DNA of 64,000 nt from Lachnospiraceae bacterium (lineage in GTDB: Bacteria; Bacillota; Clostridia; Lachnospirales; Lachnospiraceae): positions 1 to 64,000 of the forward strand of contig SVEY01000014.1 in NCBI GenBank assembly GCA_015057165.1, written 5' to 3'. The notes under the pieces are model-generated. The model ran no database searches. It saw only the letters and a program-made list of their open reading frames with translations, and had not been told where the DNA came from. The position numbers were made by a program, and so were the translations under genes. Shown piece after piece: positions 33,878 through 42,901 of this stretch; the first letter of the stretch is position 1; the number at the start of each line of letters is the position of its first letter.

Positions 33878-35536
33878 TTATTTATGCTCTAAAGCAAGTG
33901 TTCTGGTTGTTATATCACATACAGAGCTTGGTCCGTAGTACTGAATAGCTCCTGGATATGTGTAAGCAGTTTCAACAGCCCATGTATCTCTCTTCTGAGC
34001 AAAGTATCTAAATGGTGCGCCATCAAGATCTACTAGAGCTTTTCTTATAACTGGCTTATCTTCACCATTTCTTCTCTCAATATTCATCATTTTGGTAATT
34101 GGCATTCCACCTGCAATCCATTCCTCAGCAGGCTTAGCAAGGTTAGATACCTTAGATAAATAACCTGTATAACCATACTGGATAAGCATAAATGCGTTAT
34201 ATCCCAGTGAATAGCAGTAATCTGCATCAAAGTTAGATGGGAATGCACATCTTCCTTCATATCCAAAGAAGTGATGAAGTGGTGAGAATTTACCTTTGTA
34301 TTTTCCCTTAGCCTTTCTTACATCAAGTGTATCAGCTACAAGTGAAGAGATTAACTTCTCTGACTCGATTAGTGATACCTGTACATTTCCATGAGGATCT
34401 CTCTCAAGGAATAACTGCTTCTGTACAAATTCAGGAAGAAGCGCGAATACCTTCATTGACTTATCTGAAAGTCCTCTTTCGATAAAATGTTCTTTAGAAG
34501 CCCAGTCAACAAGATTATTAAATTCTTCTGCACTTTCTCCAGCAAGTAATTCGTTAATCTCTGCAATAAGCTTAGAGAATTCAGGAACGAACTCAATTAT
34601 TCCTTCTGGAATAATAGCTACACCAAAGTTGTCTCCATTATTAGCTCTAGCTTCTACAGAATCTGCAATCTGATTAGCAATATCTTCTAGAGACATTTTC
34701 TTAGCTGCAACTTCTTCTCCGATTAGACAGATATTAGGTTGTGTCTCAAGAGCACATTCTAGCGCTACGTGAGAAGCAGAACGTCCCATTACCTTGATAA
34801 AATGCCAATACTTCTTAGCTGAGTTAGCATCTCTCTCAATATTACCAATAACTTCACTATAAGTCTTAGTTGCTGTATCGAAACCAAATGAAGCTTCAAT
34901 ATCTTCGTTCTTTAAATCTCCATCAATTGTCTTAGGACAACCAATTACCTGTACACCAGTATTGTGTGCAGCCATATACTCAGCAAGTACTGCTGCATTA
35001 GTATTAGAATCATCTCCACCAATGATTACAATAGCTGTAAGTCCGTGCTTCTTCGCAACTTCTGTAACAATTTCAAATTGCTCTTCTGTCTCAAGCTTAG
35101 TACGACCAGATCCAATTATATCGAATCCACCTGTATTACGATATGAATCTATATATTGATCTGTCATCTCGATGTAATCATCTTCTATAAGACCACTTGG
35201 ACCACCTTTAAATCCTAATAATACATTGTCCTTATTAGTTGCCTTAAGAGCGTCATAGAGGCCGCAGATTACGTTATGTCCACCTGGTGCCTGACCACCT
35301 GATAGAATAACACCTACTACCTGTTTCTTATTATCTGATGTATTCTTACCCTTTTCAAATGTGATCTCACATTTTCCATATGTATTAGGAAATAGTGCTG
35401 CAATCTTCTCCTGGTCAGCTACACTTTTAGTTTTCTCGCCAGTCTTTACGCATATTTCACTAATTCCATTTCTAAGCATTCCTGGAAGCTTAGGCTTATA
35501 TTCATATCTTGCTTCTTGTAATGGTGATAATTTCAT
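33878..35536 (-). CDS. pfp: Diphosphate-fructose-6-phosphate 1-phosphotransferase
   Basis: This is PPi-dependent phosphofructokinase of the long (about 550-residue) type, replacing or supplementing ATP-PFK in glycolysis. Diagnostic blocks: [35 protein letters not shown] and [10 protein letters not shown]. The second Asp of GGDD, replacing Gly, and the Lys of PKTIDGD mark PPi specificity. [14 protein letters not shown] and the C-terminal PGAIQYYGP fit. ATG at 35536 is preceded by AAAGGAG. It appears to be a single-gene unit. Confidence 0.95.
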   Translation of the reverse strand: MKLSPLQEARYEYKPKLPGMLRNGISEICVKTGEKTKSVADQEKIAALFPNTYGKCEITFEKGKNTSDNKKQVVGVILSGGQAPGGHNVICGLYDALKATNKDNVLLGFKGGPSGLIEDDYIEMTDQYIDSYRNTGGFDIIGSGRTKLETEEQFEIVTEVAKKHGLTAIVIIGGDDSNTNAAVLAEYMAAHNTGVQVIGCPKTIDGDLKNEDIEASFGFDTATKTYSEVIGNIERDANSAKKYWHFIKVMGRSASHVALECALETQPNICLIGEEVAAKKMSLEDIANQIADSVEARANNGDNFGVAIIPEGIIEFVPEFSKLIAEINELLAGESAEEFNNLVDWASKEHFIERGLSDKSMKVFALLPEFVQKQLFLERDPHGNVQVSLIESEKLISSLVADTLDVRKAKGKYKGKFSPLHHFFGYEGRCAFPSNFDADYCYSLGYNAFMLIQYGYTGYLSKVSNLAKPAEEWIAGGMPITKMMNIERRNGEDKPVIRKALVDLDGAPFRYFAQKRDTWAVETAYTYPGAIQYYGPSSVCDITTRTLALEHK

Positions 35537-35632
35537 ATTAATTTACTCCTTTAATTATTTATAATCTTATATATCGTATTATATTTAACCCAAAATGTAA
35601 AGACTTCTTATGTATTATATACCCCTACAAAC

Positions 35633-35682
35633 AAAAAATGCCCAACTGCCTCATTATTCTCATAAATCGGTCAGTTGGACAT
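35633..35682 (-). terminator. Terminator of the rubrerythrin gene
   Basis: An 11-pair stem with one G-U (35638-35648 with 35672-35682) is followed by six U on the minus strand. It is about 30 bases past the rubrerythrin stop codon. Confidence 0.85.
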
Positions 35683-35710
35683 TAGTATCATCTACTATCT
35701 GTAATTGTTT

Positions 35711-36253
35711 TTAGCCAAAGTATCTATCTAATAGACCCTTGAATGCCTTACCATGTCTGGCTTCATCTCTAGCCATCTCATGAACTGTATCATGAATTGC
35801 ATCAAGATTAGCTGCCTTAGCACGCTTTGCAAGATCAGTCTTTCCTGCAGTAGCACCATTTTCAGCATCAACTCTTAGCTGTAGATTCTTCTTAGTAGAA
35901 TCAGTTACTACTTCTCCAAGAAGCTCCGCGAACTTAGCAGCATGCTCTGCCTCTTCCCATGCAGCCTTCTCATAATACATACCAATCTCTGGATATCCTT
36001 CTCTATGGGCAACTCTAGCCATTGCAAGATACATTCCTACCTCTGAGCACTCTCCTTCGAAATTAGATCTTAGGTCTGCTAAGATGTCTTCGCTAACACC
36101 CTTTGCAACACCTACAACATGCTCTGCTGCCCATGTCATCTCGCCTTCCTGCTTATTGAATTTCTCTGCTGGTACATGACATACTGGACACTCTTCTGGT
36201 GGCTCATCTCCTTCATGTACATAACCGCATACCGAACAAACCCATTTAGCCAT
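35711..36253 (-). CDS. Reverse rubrerythrin (NADH peroxidase component)
   Basis: A 180-residue protein with an N-terminal rubredoxin-type domain ([20 protein letters not shown], two CxxC knuckles) followed by a di-iron four-helix domain with [33 protein letters not shown] and [14 protein letters not shown] ExxH motifs. The rubredoxin-first order defines reverse rubrerythrins, which reduce hydrogen peroxide and oxygen in Clostridia. ATG at 36253 has AGGAGGT. A TATAAT (minus strand) near 36330 is the likely -10. Confidence 0.95.
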   Translation of the reverse strand: MAKWVCSVCGYVHEGDEPPEECPVCHVPAEKFNKQEGEMTWAAEHVVGVAKGVSEDILADLRSNFEGECSEVGMYLAMARVAHREGYPEIGMYYEKAAWEEAEHAAKFAELLGEVVTDSTKKNLQLRVDAENGATAGKTDLAKRAKAANLDAIHDTVHEMARDEARHGKAFKGLLDRYFG

Positions 36254-36368
36254 AATGTATACCTCCTATTATCTTAATATTTATCCCTTTATCAACTATC
36301 ATCGAATAATCTTACGATGATATTCTTATTATAACTTAATTGTTCGCAAATGGAAACTTAAAAATTTA

Positions 36369-36856
36369 TTATTCATTGTCACTGACATATTTCTTGATAA
36401 TTTCCAAATTCTCTTCTCTTTCTCTTGGATTATTATCGCATCTGTCTTCTCCAAATCCCAGTTCTTCTTCAAATCTAAGGTTGGCTTTATCAATTATGCT
36501 TTTTTTATAGAACTTATTACAATTAGAATAAACCATCAGACGTCCAGATATTATATATTCATCTGCAAATTCCATGTTATTTGTATATTCCCTATCCTCT
36601 ACTACCCAGGATTCATTTTCGCCTTTAATTGGTACTCTTTCTATTCCAAATATATATAAGTCCGCTTTAGAGCTTATAATTTTAAGTGCCTTTTCTATAA
36701 AATCATCTTGCATCATATCATCACAATCCATGAATGTGATATAGTTACCATTAGAATTCTCTCGCAGTCGTCTCTCAATTGACCTAATACTGATTCTATA
36801 CCGTGCCTGATATATTCCTCACAATTATATGTTGGAATAATAACAGATAGTTTCAT
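36369..36856 (-). pseudogene. Decayed family 2 glycosyltransferase
   Basis: This is a broken copy of the intact gene at 39425-40255. It begins MKLSVIIPTYNCEEYIRHGI, then loses about 38 codons, changes frame, and resumes as GNYITFMDCDDMMQDDF. A second internal loss joins GFGEDR to a C-terminal remnant. The longest surviving frame is 120 residues. Its start overlaps the decayed MFS gene by four bases, mirroring the overlap in the intact pair. Confidence 0.85.
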
Positions 36857-37145
36857 TTCATTACCAGATATACCATAGCCGGAACAACAATAGCATACGT
36901 CAGAGCCTGCATTGCCTGAGCAATATATACCACCACTATATCAGCCGCCACATCATTGACTATGCTGTTAAGATTGGCAGAGAACAGATTCTGAAATGTA
37001 AATATACACATCAGTGCAAGAAAGAATATGAAAAATACAGGATATGTTTTTATCAAAGAGATAAACGACATCTTACTTGCCATAAGATTACCGAGAGTAT
37101 CTGATTTCTATTGAATTTTTTAACAACTGTATTATATGAACTCAT
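36853..37145 (-). pseudogene. Decayed MFS transporter
   Basis: About 20 N-terminal codons survive (KKFNRNQILSVILW against KKINKEQILAVLLF in the intact gene at 38212), then the frame breaks. The remaining 76-residue frame has VFFIFFLALMCIFTFQNLFS and IAQAMQALTYAIVVP, two separated parts of the intact protein joined by deletion. It directly follows the SDR stop codon. Confidence 0.85.
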
Positions 37146-37146
37146 A

Positions 37147-38013
37147 CTATTCCCATCCCTCGTCAGTTCGGGCTGAACCCTCCGGTATACCCGGCAGAAT
37201 CAATCCGCCATCAACTCTTAGTGTTATGCCCGTGATATACGATGCTTTGTCCGATGCCAGAAATGTTACTGCATTAGCAATATCCTTAGGTGTGCCTGCA
37301 CGACCTAAGGGCACAGTATCTTTTAGATTGTCCCAAAAATCAGGAATGGTATTCAGGGGGCTTTCGGCTATTCTCTTATCCCAATAATATTCCATATCAG
37401 AAGGTTTATCAATGAATGCTATCTCTTCCTTAGTTCTTATTCTTATGGCCCCGGGTGCCACATTATTAATTCGTATTCCGTATTCTGCAACATCAAGCGC
37501 AAACGCCTCAATCATCTTGTTAAGACCTGCTTTCATACCGCAATACAGTCCACAATTAGGATAAGAGCGTTCTCCTCTTGAGGAGGTTATATTAATAATA
37601 TTACCTTTGATCTTATTATCTATCATATATCTCGAAGACAGATGCATCATCTTGATATATGTACGAAAATCAAGATTAAGAAGAAAATCAAGATTGTCGT
37701 CAGAAAAATCCTGTATTGCACGGGGTTTGTTAACACCAGCATTATTAATGCATAAGTCTAATGAACCTAGAGAACTTATCGCTTTATTAAAAAAAATATC
37801 TGCGCCGTCCTTCTTGGAAAAATCAGCATCAAATGGATAACACTCAGCTCCCAGACTTGTTACAAGACTTGTTGTCATATCTACATAATAATCACTATTA
37901 TCTGCACCACTATAGTAAGAGAAGGCTATATCATAGCCTTCTTTCGCAAGTGCAACACATATTCCTCTTCCTATTCCTGATTCTCCTCCAGTAATAATTG
38001 CTTTTTTTCTCAT
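37147..38013 (-). CDS. Short-chain dehydrogenase/reductase
   Basis: A 288-residue classical SDR with cofactor motif TGGESGIGRG (about 8-17), the NNAGV strand, catalytic Ser in NITSSRG and YCGMKAG giving the Tyr-x-x-x-Lys pair, followed by APGAIRIRT. The C-terminus ITGITLRVDGGLILPG is typical of FabG/glucose dehydrogenase relatives. The substrate is unknown. It heads a leftward unit whose next two genes (MFS, glycosyltransferase) have decayed, and it is divergent from intact copies of both. This suggests a sugar or glycoside pathway. Confidence 0.85.
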   Translation of the reverse strand: MRKKAIITGGESGIGRGICVALAKEGYDIAFSYYSGADNSDYYVDMTTSLVTSLGAECYPFDADFSKKDGADIFFNKAISSLGSLDLCINNAGVNKPRAIQDFSDDNLDFLLNLDFRTYIKMMHLSSRYMIDNKIKGNIINITSSRGERSYPNCGLYCGMKAGLNKMIEAFALDVAEYGIRINNVAPGAIRIRTKEEIAFIDKPSDMEYYWDKRIAESPLNTIPDFWDNLKDTVPLGRAGTPKDIANAVTFLASDKASYITGITLRVDGGLILPGIPEGSARTDEGWE

Positions 38014-38211
38014 CTTTATACCCCTATCTTAATAATTACGCTTTATATTCTACATTGTAGAACCTTAGTAGTTTAATTATAATTTAGTTAGAATTAAAAT
38101 GAAACCATAAAACCTTCATAAATGTTAATTTTCTTATTCTTAAAATATTGTTGTATAATAGCCTTATACAAATAACACATTTACACCATACATAGGAAAG
38201 AGGTGACTAAT

Positions 38212-39432
38212 ATGAATACTAAGAAGATTAACAAAGAACAAATACTTGCTGTTTTACTTTTTGCATTTTTCTATATTATACAGTTATGCCTTATTGGATA
38301 TACTATTACATTCTTCAAGGCGTGTGGCGCATCAGAACAGATAGCAGGAATAGTAGTTGCCATTGCATGTGCTATAGCAACATTTCTTCAGCCTGTTCTT
38401 GGAAATGTTGCTGATAGAAGTAGAAGGTTTAATTGGAAGATAATACTATATATACTTACAATAATACTTATTGTTATATCAGTTAGACTTATATTCTTCA
38501 ATGCTTCCATGCTTGATATAATACTATTCTGTGCTGCCATTGTTATAGCTTTCTGTATGTCACCACTTATTAATGAGAGCTGCTTCTATTACAATACTAA
38601 GGAGCATCCAGTAAGCTTTGGCCCTGCAAGAGCCGGTGGTTCCCTATCCTATGCACTAGTATCCTGGTTAATTGGAAGCCTAATGGAGAATATAAGTCCT
38701 GCAGTGGTTCCTACTGCTGCCTTGATTGCTGGAGTTGGTACACTTGTAATTCTTCTTATAATGCCTAAGGTAGACCATATAACTAGAGAAACAACTGACA
38801 ACTCTTTAACTACAGAAGAAAGTAATTCATTGAAGGTATCATTTTTCGCATTTATTAAGAAGTATTCTGTCTTCTTTATTTTCTTCTTTGCTTTAATATT
38901 TATATTTACATTCCAGAATCTCTTCTCTGCTAATCTTATTAACATTGTTAATGACGCTGGCGGAAATTACGAGACATTCGGAATAGCAACAGCCATTGCT
39001 GCAATTGTAGAACTACCTATTATGTTCTTATTCTCCAAGATTCTGAAGAAATTCTCTTCACAGTCTCTTATTGTTTTTGCAGCAATCTGTTACATAATTA
39101 GAAGCATACTATTCATTATGGCAAGTAATATAGCTTTAATTATTATTGCCCAGATTCTACAAGCACTAACATATGCTATTATTATTCCATCCATGGTCTA
39201 CTTATCAGACGATACTATGTCAAGAGAAGACAAGAACAAAGGCCAGACAATAATGGGTATGACAATATCTATAGGAACAATACTTGGTTTCCTACTAGAA
39301 AGCTCACTTGTTGGAAATGGCACTCAGTTTGTAATGATAATAGGTATGGTAATTACTTCAATTGGTGCACTACTTGCTGTAATAGCATATATTCTCTATA
39401 GAAAGAAAAAGGGAACAAATAATAATGAATAA
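38212..39432 (+). CDS. MFS transporter
   Basis: A 406-residue protein with about 12 hydrophobic segments and the inter-helix motif GNVADRSRRFNWK after the second segment, where major facilitator proteins carry the conserved GxxxDRxxR. The pattern is close to MFS_1-like/nucleoside-proton or sugar-proton symporters; the substrate is unknown. ATG at 38212 follows GAGGTG; the earlier GTG at 38203 lies inside that site. Its stop overlaps the glycosyltransferase start by eight bases. Confidence 0.85.
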   Translation: MNTKKINKEQILAVLLFAFFYIIQLCLIGYTITFFKACGASEQIAGIVVAIACAIATFLQPVLGNVADRSRRFNWKIILYILTIILIVISVRLIFFNASMLDIILFCAAIVIAFCMSPLINESCFYYNTKEHPVSFGPARAGGSLSYALVSWLIGSLMENISPAVVPTAALIAGVGTLVILLIMPKVDHITRETTDNSLTTEESNSLKVSFFAFIKKYSVFFIFFFALIFIFTFQNLFSANLINIVNDAGGNYETFGIATAIAAIVELPIMFLFSKILKKFSSQSLIVFAAICYIIRSILFIMASNIALIIIAQILQALTYAIIIPSMVYLSDDTMSREDKNKGQTIMGMTISIGTILGFLLESSLVGNGTQFVMIIGMVITSIGALLAVIAYILYRKKKGTNNNE

Positions 39433-40255
39433 TGATAATATACTACTGTCAATTATAATACCTACTTATAATTGCGAAGAATTCATTGATGAAGGAATTA
39501 CATCAATACTTTCACAGCTTCCTGATAACTGTGAGCTTATACTTGTTGATGATGGTTCAGAGGATAACACTAGAGATGTTATATCTAAATACGAGAATTG
39601 TAAGAGTAATGTGAAGGTTATATATAATAATCATCAAGGTGCATCAGGTTCTAGAAATCTTGGTATTGATAATGCTAGAGGAAGATACATTACTTTCATG
39701 GATTGCGACGATATGATGCAAGAACATTTCCTGGAGAAAAGTCTGCCAATGACGGACTCATGCGATGATCTATACATATTTGGCATAGAAAGATTCCCTA
39801 TTGATGGAGACAGTGAAGTGTGGGGCGTTAGAGATAATATCTACGAATCAAATCACACATTTGCAGATGCATTTATTAGAGGCGAAAATCTTATGACATA
39901 CTCTAATTGCAATAAGTTCTATAAGAAAAATATTATAGATTCTGTTAATCTAAGATTCGAAGAAGGTATGGGATTTGGAGAAGATAGAATCTTTAACTTC
40001 GACTACATTAAGTTATGTAAAGGAAGAATAGTTACCTCTTCCCTATTGCAGATAAAATACATACAGAGAAGTGAGATATCTATGTCAACTAAGCCTATTC
40101 CTGATTACTATAATATAGTTATGGGCTTACATAAGGCTAAGGTTGATTGCTTTACAGAGCTTTCTCTCAATACAACTACAGAAGAAAAAGTAGCCTTCAT
40201 TAGAAAAGACTTCGAGAAAGAAAAAAGGGACGCGCTTGAAAGAGAAAACTCCTAA
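39425..40255 (+). CDS. Family 2 glycosyltransferase
   Basis: A 276-residue GT2 enzyme with the GT-A nucleotide-binding start LSIIIPTYNCEEFIDEGI, ELILVDDGSEDNT and GASGSRNLGIDNARGRYI, and the DxD-like metal motif FMDCDDMM. No membrane segment is seen, so it is soluble or peripheral. It is translationally coupled to the MFS gene. Donor and acceptor cannot be read from sequence. Confidence 0.9.
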   Translation: MNNDNILLSIIIPTYNCEEFIDEGITSILSQLPDNCELILVDDGSEDNTRDVISKYENCKSNVKVIYNNHQGASGSRNLGIDNARGRYITFMDCDDMMQEHFLEKSLPMTDSCDDLYIFGIERFPIDGDSEVWGVRDNIYESNHTFADAFIRGENLMTYSNCNKFYKKNIIDSVNLRFEEGMGFGEDRIFNFDYIKLCKGRIVTSSLLQIKYIQRSEISMSTKPIPDYYNIVMGLHKAKVDCFTELSLNTTTEEKVAFIRKDFEKEKRDALERENS

Positions 40256-40284
40256 AGCGCGCCTAAATTTATTAATTCATATGT

Positions 40285-42423
40285 CTAGCCTATTACATCC
40301 TGCTCTTCTAACTTCCTCTCAATAAAGGCCTCGAATTTCTTACCTCTCATTCCAATTAATCCTATTAAGAATGATACCAGAACATAAGCTAGTAATCCTA
40401 CTAACGCCCATAGGAAGTCATACTTATATAGTCCTCCAATTGCTTCTCTTAGTGCCGACAAGCCGTATGCAAATGGCATGTATTTATATAGTACCTGGAA
40501 GAAGCCTGGAAGAACTTCAACTGGGAAGGTTCCACCACTTCCTGCTACCTGTATAACCATTAAGACTACACATATTGCCTCTCCTACTGAGCCAAAGGCA
40601 TAGGTTAGAGAGTATAATAAGAATGTAAATGAGAAGCTTGTAAATGCGCATCCTATATACAAGAGAACTGGGTGTTCACAATTAATCTGTACGTAGAACA
40701 TGCAACCAGCGTATGTTATTATTGTCTGAAGCTGTCCCATAAGGAAGAATAGTACGTATCTTCCAAAGAATTCCTGGTATGGTTTAACATTCATAAGCCC
40801 TACAATTGGCTTAACTTTAGTCTTCATTATGGCAACAAGTATAAGCGCTCCAAACCATATAGATAGTACAATATAGAATGGCGCTGTTGCATCACCATTA
40901 GTCTGCATTGGGAAAATTGGCTGCTTATCTAGAGATACTGGCTCAACAATAAAGTCTGCAATAATCTCTGGATCAGTTTCAATAATCTTAGCTAGTAGCT
41001 GATACTGCTCATTATTCTCTAAATCCTCCATGTCTTTAATAAGATCACGAAGACCTGTCTGCATCTTAACTACTTCTGCCCTTGTAGATAAGAGATTACC
41101 CTTACCTAACTTCATCATATCAGGATAACTTTGAAGTATATTTGCAAGGTCGTTAATTGAATCTGATGAATAATTAAGCAAATTCTTAACTTCAAGTAAC
41201 GAATTCTCAACGGAATTCACTGACTGTCTAAGCTGTGGTTTCACACTATAGGTATAGTTTCTTGATAAAGTCTTAATACCATTTCTACATGCATCAATAT
41301 CTGCTCTTGTAGCATCAATAGCATTTCTTGCATCTTCTAAAGTCATACTTGGAAGAGGTTTGAGTGAATTAAGATCACTCGATATCTTGTCCATATCAGC
41401 ATCAACCTTAGCCGCATCAGAACTAATAGTTGGATTAGTATTCCTGACATTTTTTATTCCAAGATCGTAGGCATTCTTAATTGCTTCCTGGGCTGTTATA
41501 ATTGAATCTATCTGCTTATCTGTGATATTCGTATTAAGATTGATTGAATTATATAATTCGTTCATCTCATCATATAACAGAGACAATTTACCTTCTGTCT
41601 GATTCATTGTCTGCGTTGCAATATCAGATACTGTATCAACTGTATTCTCAGCAACATTTGTTGTAGCTTGAGCTGCATCAGCCATGGATTTGCCTGTCTC
41701 CTTCAAGGCATCTAATTCGTCTGTTACTTCTTTGGCAGCATCCATAACAGCACCTGCTGAATCTATAAGGCTGACATAGGAATCAATTATTGTAATACAA
41801 GTTGTTATATCACCATCTAGATCATATAACTTGTTAAGCGCTGTGTTAGTGAGATTCGTACCTTGATTATCTGATATAGCATACTCACTGACTTCTAATA
41901 ATATCTTAGCCAATGTACTTACGAATGCCTTATCTACCTCAGTTTGAATGGAAGTCTTAACCTTGCCAGTTATCTTAGGGGCAATGGCATTCTTCTTCTC
42001 ATTCTCATAATAATGAATAACTGGATTGTTAATATCTCCACCTAGGAAACTTATCATATCTTCTGAGAATCGCTCATTAACCACAAGGGCAGCATAATAT
42101 TCTCCAGAATATACTCCATTAATGGCATCCTCTGATGTATCTGTAAATACCCAATGAATAGCTTTATTCTCCTTCAAATTAGCGATAATCTTATCACCAA
42201 TATTAAGCTTCGCATCATCAATAGATATTCCAATATCATCTGAGGCTACAGCAACAGATATATTGCTTGTTGCACTCTCTGAATAAGGATCCCAGTTTGA
42301 TAGTGTATTAAACCAAGCATACAGACTAGGAATAACAGCAAGTCCCATAATTACGACTACTGCTACAACATTTGTATATAATCGCTTGGCATCATGCATA
42401 AAGATTCTAAAGATATTTTTCAT
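40285..42423 (-). CDS. YhgE/Pip-domain membrane protein
   Basis: A 712-residue protein of the YhgE/Pip (phage infection protein) family, related to the EsaA/YueB group and the ABC-2 permease fold. It has one N-terminal membrane helix (about 18-38, VAVVVIMGLAVIPSLYAWFN), the family motif NWDPY, an extracytoplasmic coiled-coil stalk of about 450 residues, and five or six C-terminal helices (about 510-705). Family members act as phage receptors or secretion parts. ATG overlaps the preceding small gene by four bases. It is a paralogue of the gene at 42902. Confidence 0.9.
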   Translation of the reverse strand: MKNIFRIFMHDAKRLYTNVVAVVVIMGLAVIPSLYAWFNTLSNWDPYSESATSNISVAVASDDIGISIDDAKLNIGDKIIANLKENKAIHWVFTDTSEDAINGVYSGEYYAALVVNERFSEDMISFLGGDINNPVIHYYENEKKNAIAPKITGKVKTSIQTEVDKAFVSTLAKILLEVSEYAISDNQGTNLTNTALNKLYDLDGDITTCITIIDSYVSLIDSAGAVMDAAKEVTDELDALKETGKSMADAAQATTNVAENTVDTVSDIATQTMNQTEGKLSLLYDEMNELYNSINLNTNITDKQIDSIITAQEAIKNAYDLGIKNVRNTNPTISSDAAKVDADMDKISSDLNSLKPLPSMTLEDARNAIDATRADIDACRNGIKTLSRNYTYSVKPQLRQSVNSVENSLLEVKNLLNYSSDSINDLANILQSYPDMMKLGKGNLLSTRAEVVKMQTGLRDLIKDMEDLENNEQYQLLAKIIETDPEIIADFIVEPVSLDKQPIFPMQTNGDATAPFYIVLSIWFGALILVAIMKTKVKPIVGLMNVKPYQEFFGRYVLFFLMGQLQTIITYAGCMFYVQINCEHPVLLYIGCAFTSFSFTFLLYSLTYAFGSVGEAICVVLMVIQVAGSGGTFPVEVLPGFFQVLYKYMPFAYGLSALREAIGGLYKYDFLWALVGLLAYVLVSFLIGLIGMRGKKFEAFIERKLEEQDVIG

Positions 42424-42899
42424 GAATCTTTCCTCCTTATCTTATCGCCAAGCTTATTAATTTTCTCTTGAGTCTCTTTTCCTGCTTGCTCACGTTGTTG
42501 ATGAATTTTCTCTAATTCTTTCTCAAGACGTTCTTTCTCTGCAGTAATTTTGGTTTCTAAATTATCTACCTTATCATTTATGGCCTGATCTATATCATCA
42601 CCCATTAGATTACGATCTAGATCATCATCTATTACGCCAAATTCTTTCATTTTGTTAAGGACTTTATAATCAGTATATTCCACATATAGCAAGTAAAACG
42701 CTATACCAAAAAGGGACACTATCCATAGCATAAGGAATAGGAACTTTGTGCCTGGAATAATAAAGCATAGGAATAAGAAGACAAGAGGAAGGATAATATT
42801 AACTTTAAATCCCATTCTTATCTTTCTTTGATTCTTCTCATGTAGTTGTGCCTCGTAGTTTTTGACCTGCTTATAGATCTCCTCGTAGTCTTTAGACAT
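42420..42899 (-). CDS. Small membrane protein with C-terminal coiled coil
   Basis: A 159-residue protein with a charged N-terminus, two adjacent hydrophobic segments (about 28-70, IILPLVFLFLCFIIPG and FLMLWIVSLFGIAFYLLYV) and a charged coiled coil to the end (ETKITAEKERLEKELEKIHQ). It lies between two YhgE/Pip genes with a four-base overlap on one side and a two-base gap on the other. It is probably an accessory subunit of the same membrane complex. I do not know a named family. Confidence 0.65.
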   Translation of the reverse strand: MSKDYEEIYKQVKNYEAQLHEKNQRKIRMGFKVNIILPLVFLFLCFIIPGTKFLFLMLWIVSLFGIAFYLLYVEYTDYKVLNKMKEFGVIDDDLDRNLMGDDIDQAINDKVDNLETKITAEKERLEKELEKIHQQREQAGKETQEKINKLGDKIRRKDS

Positions 42900-42901
42900 A
42901 A

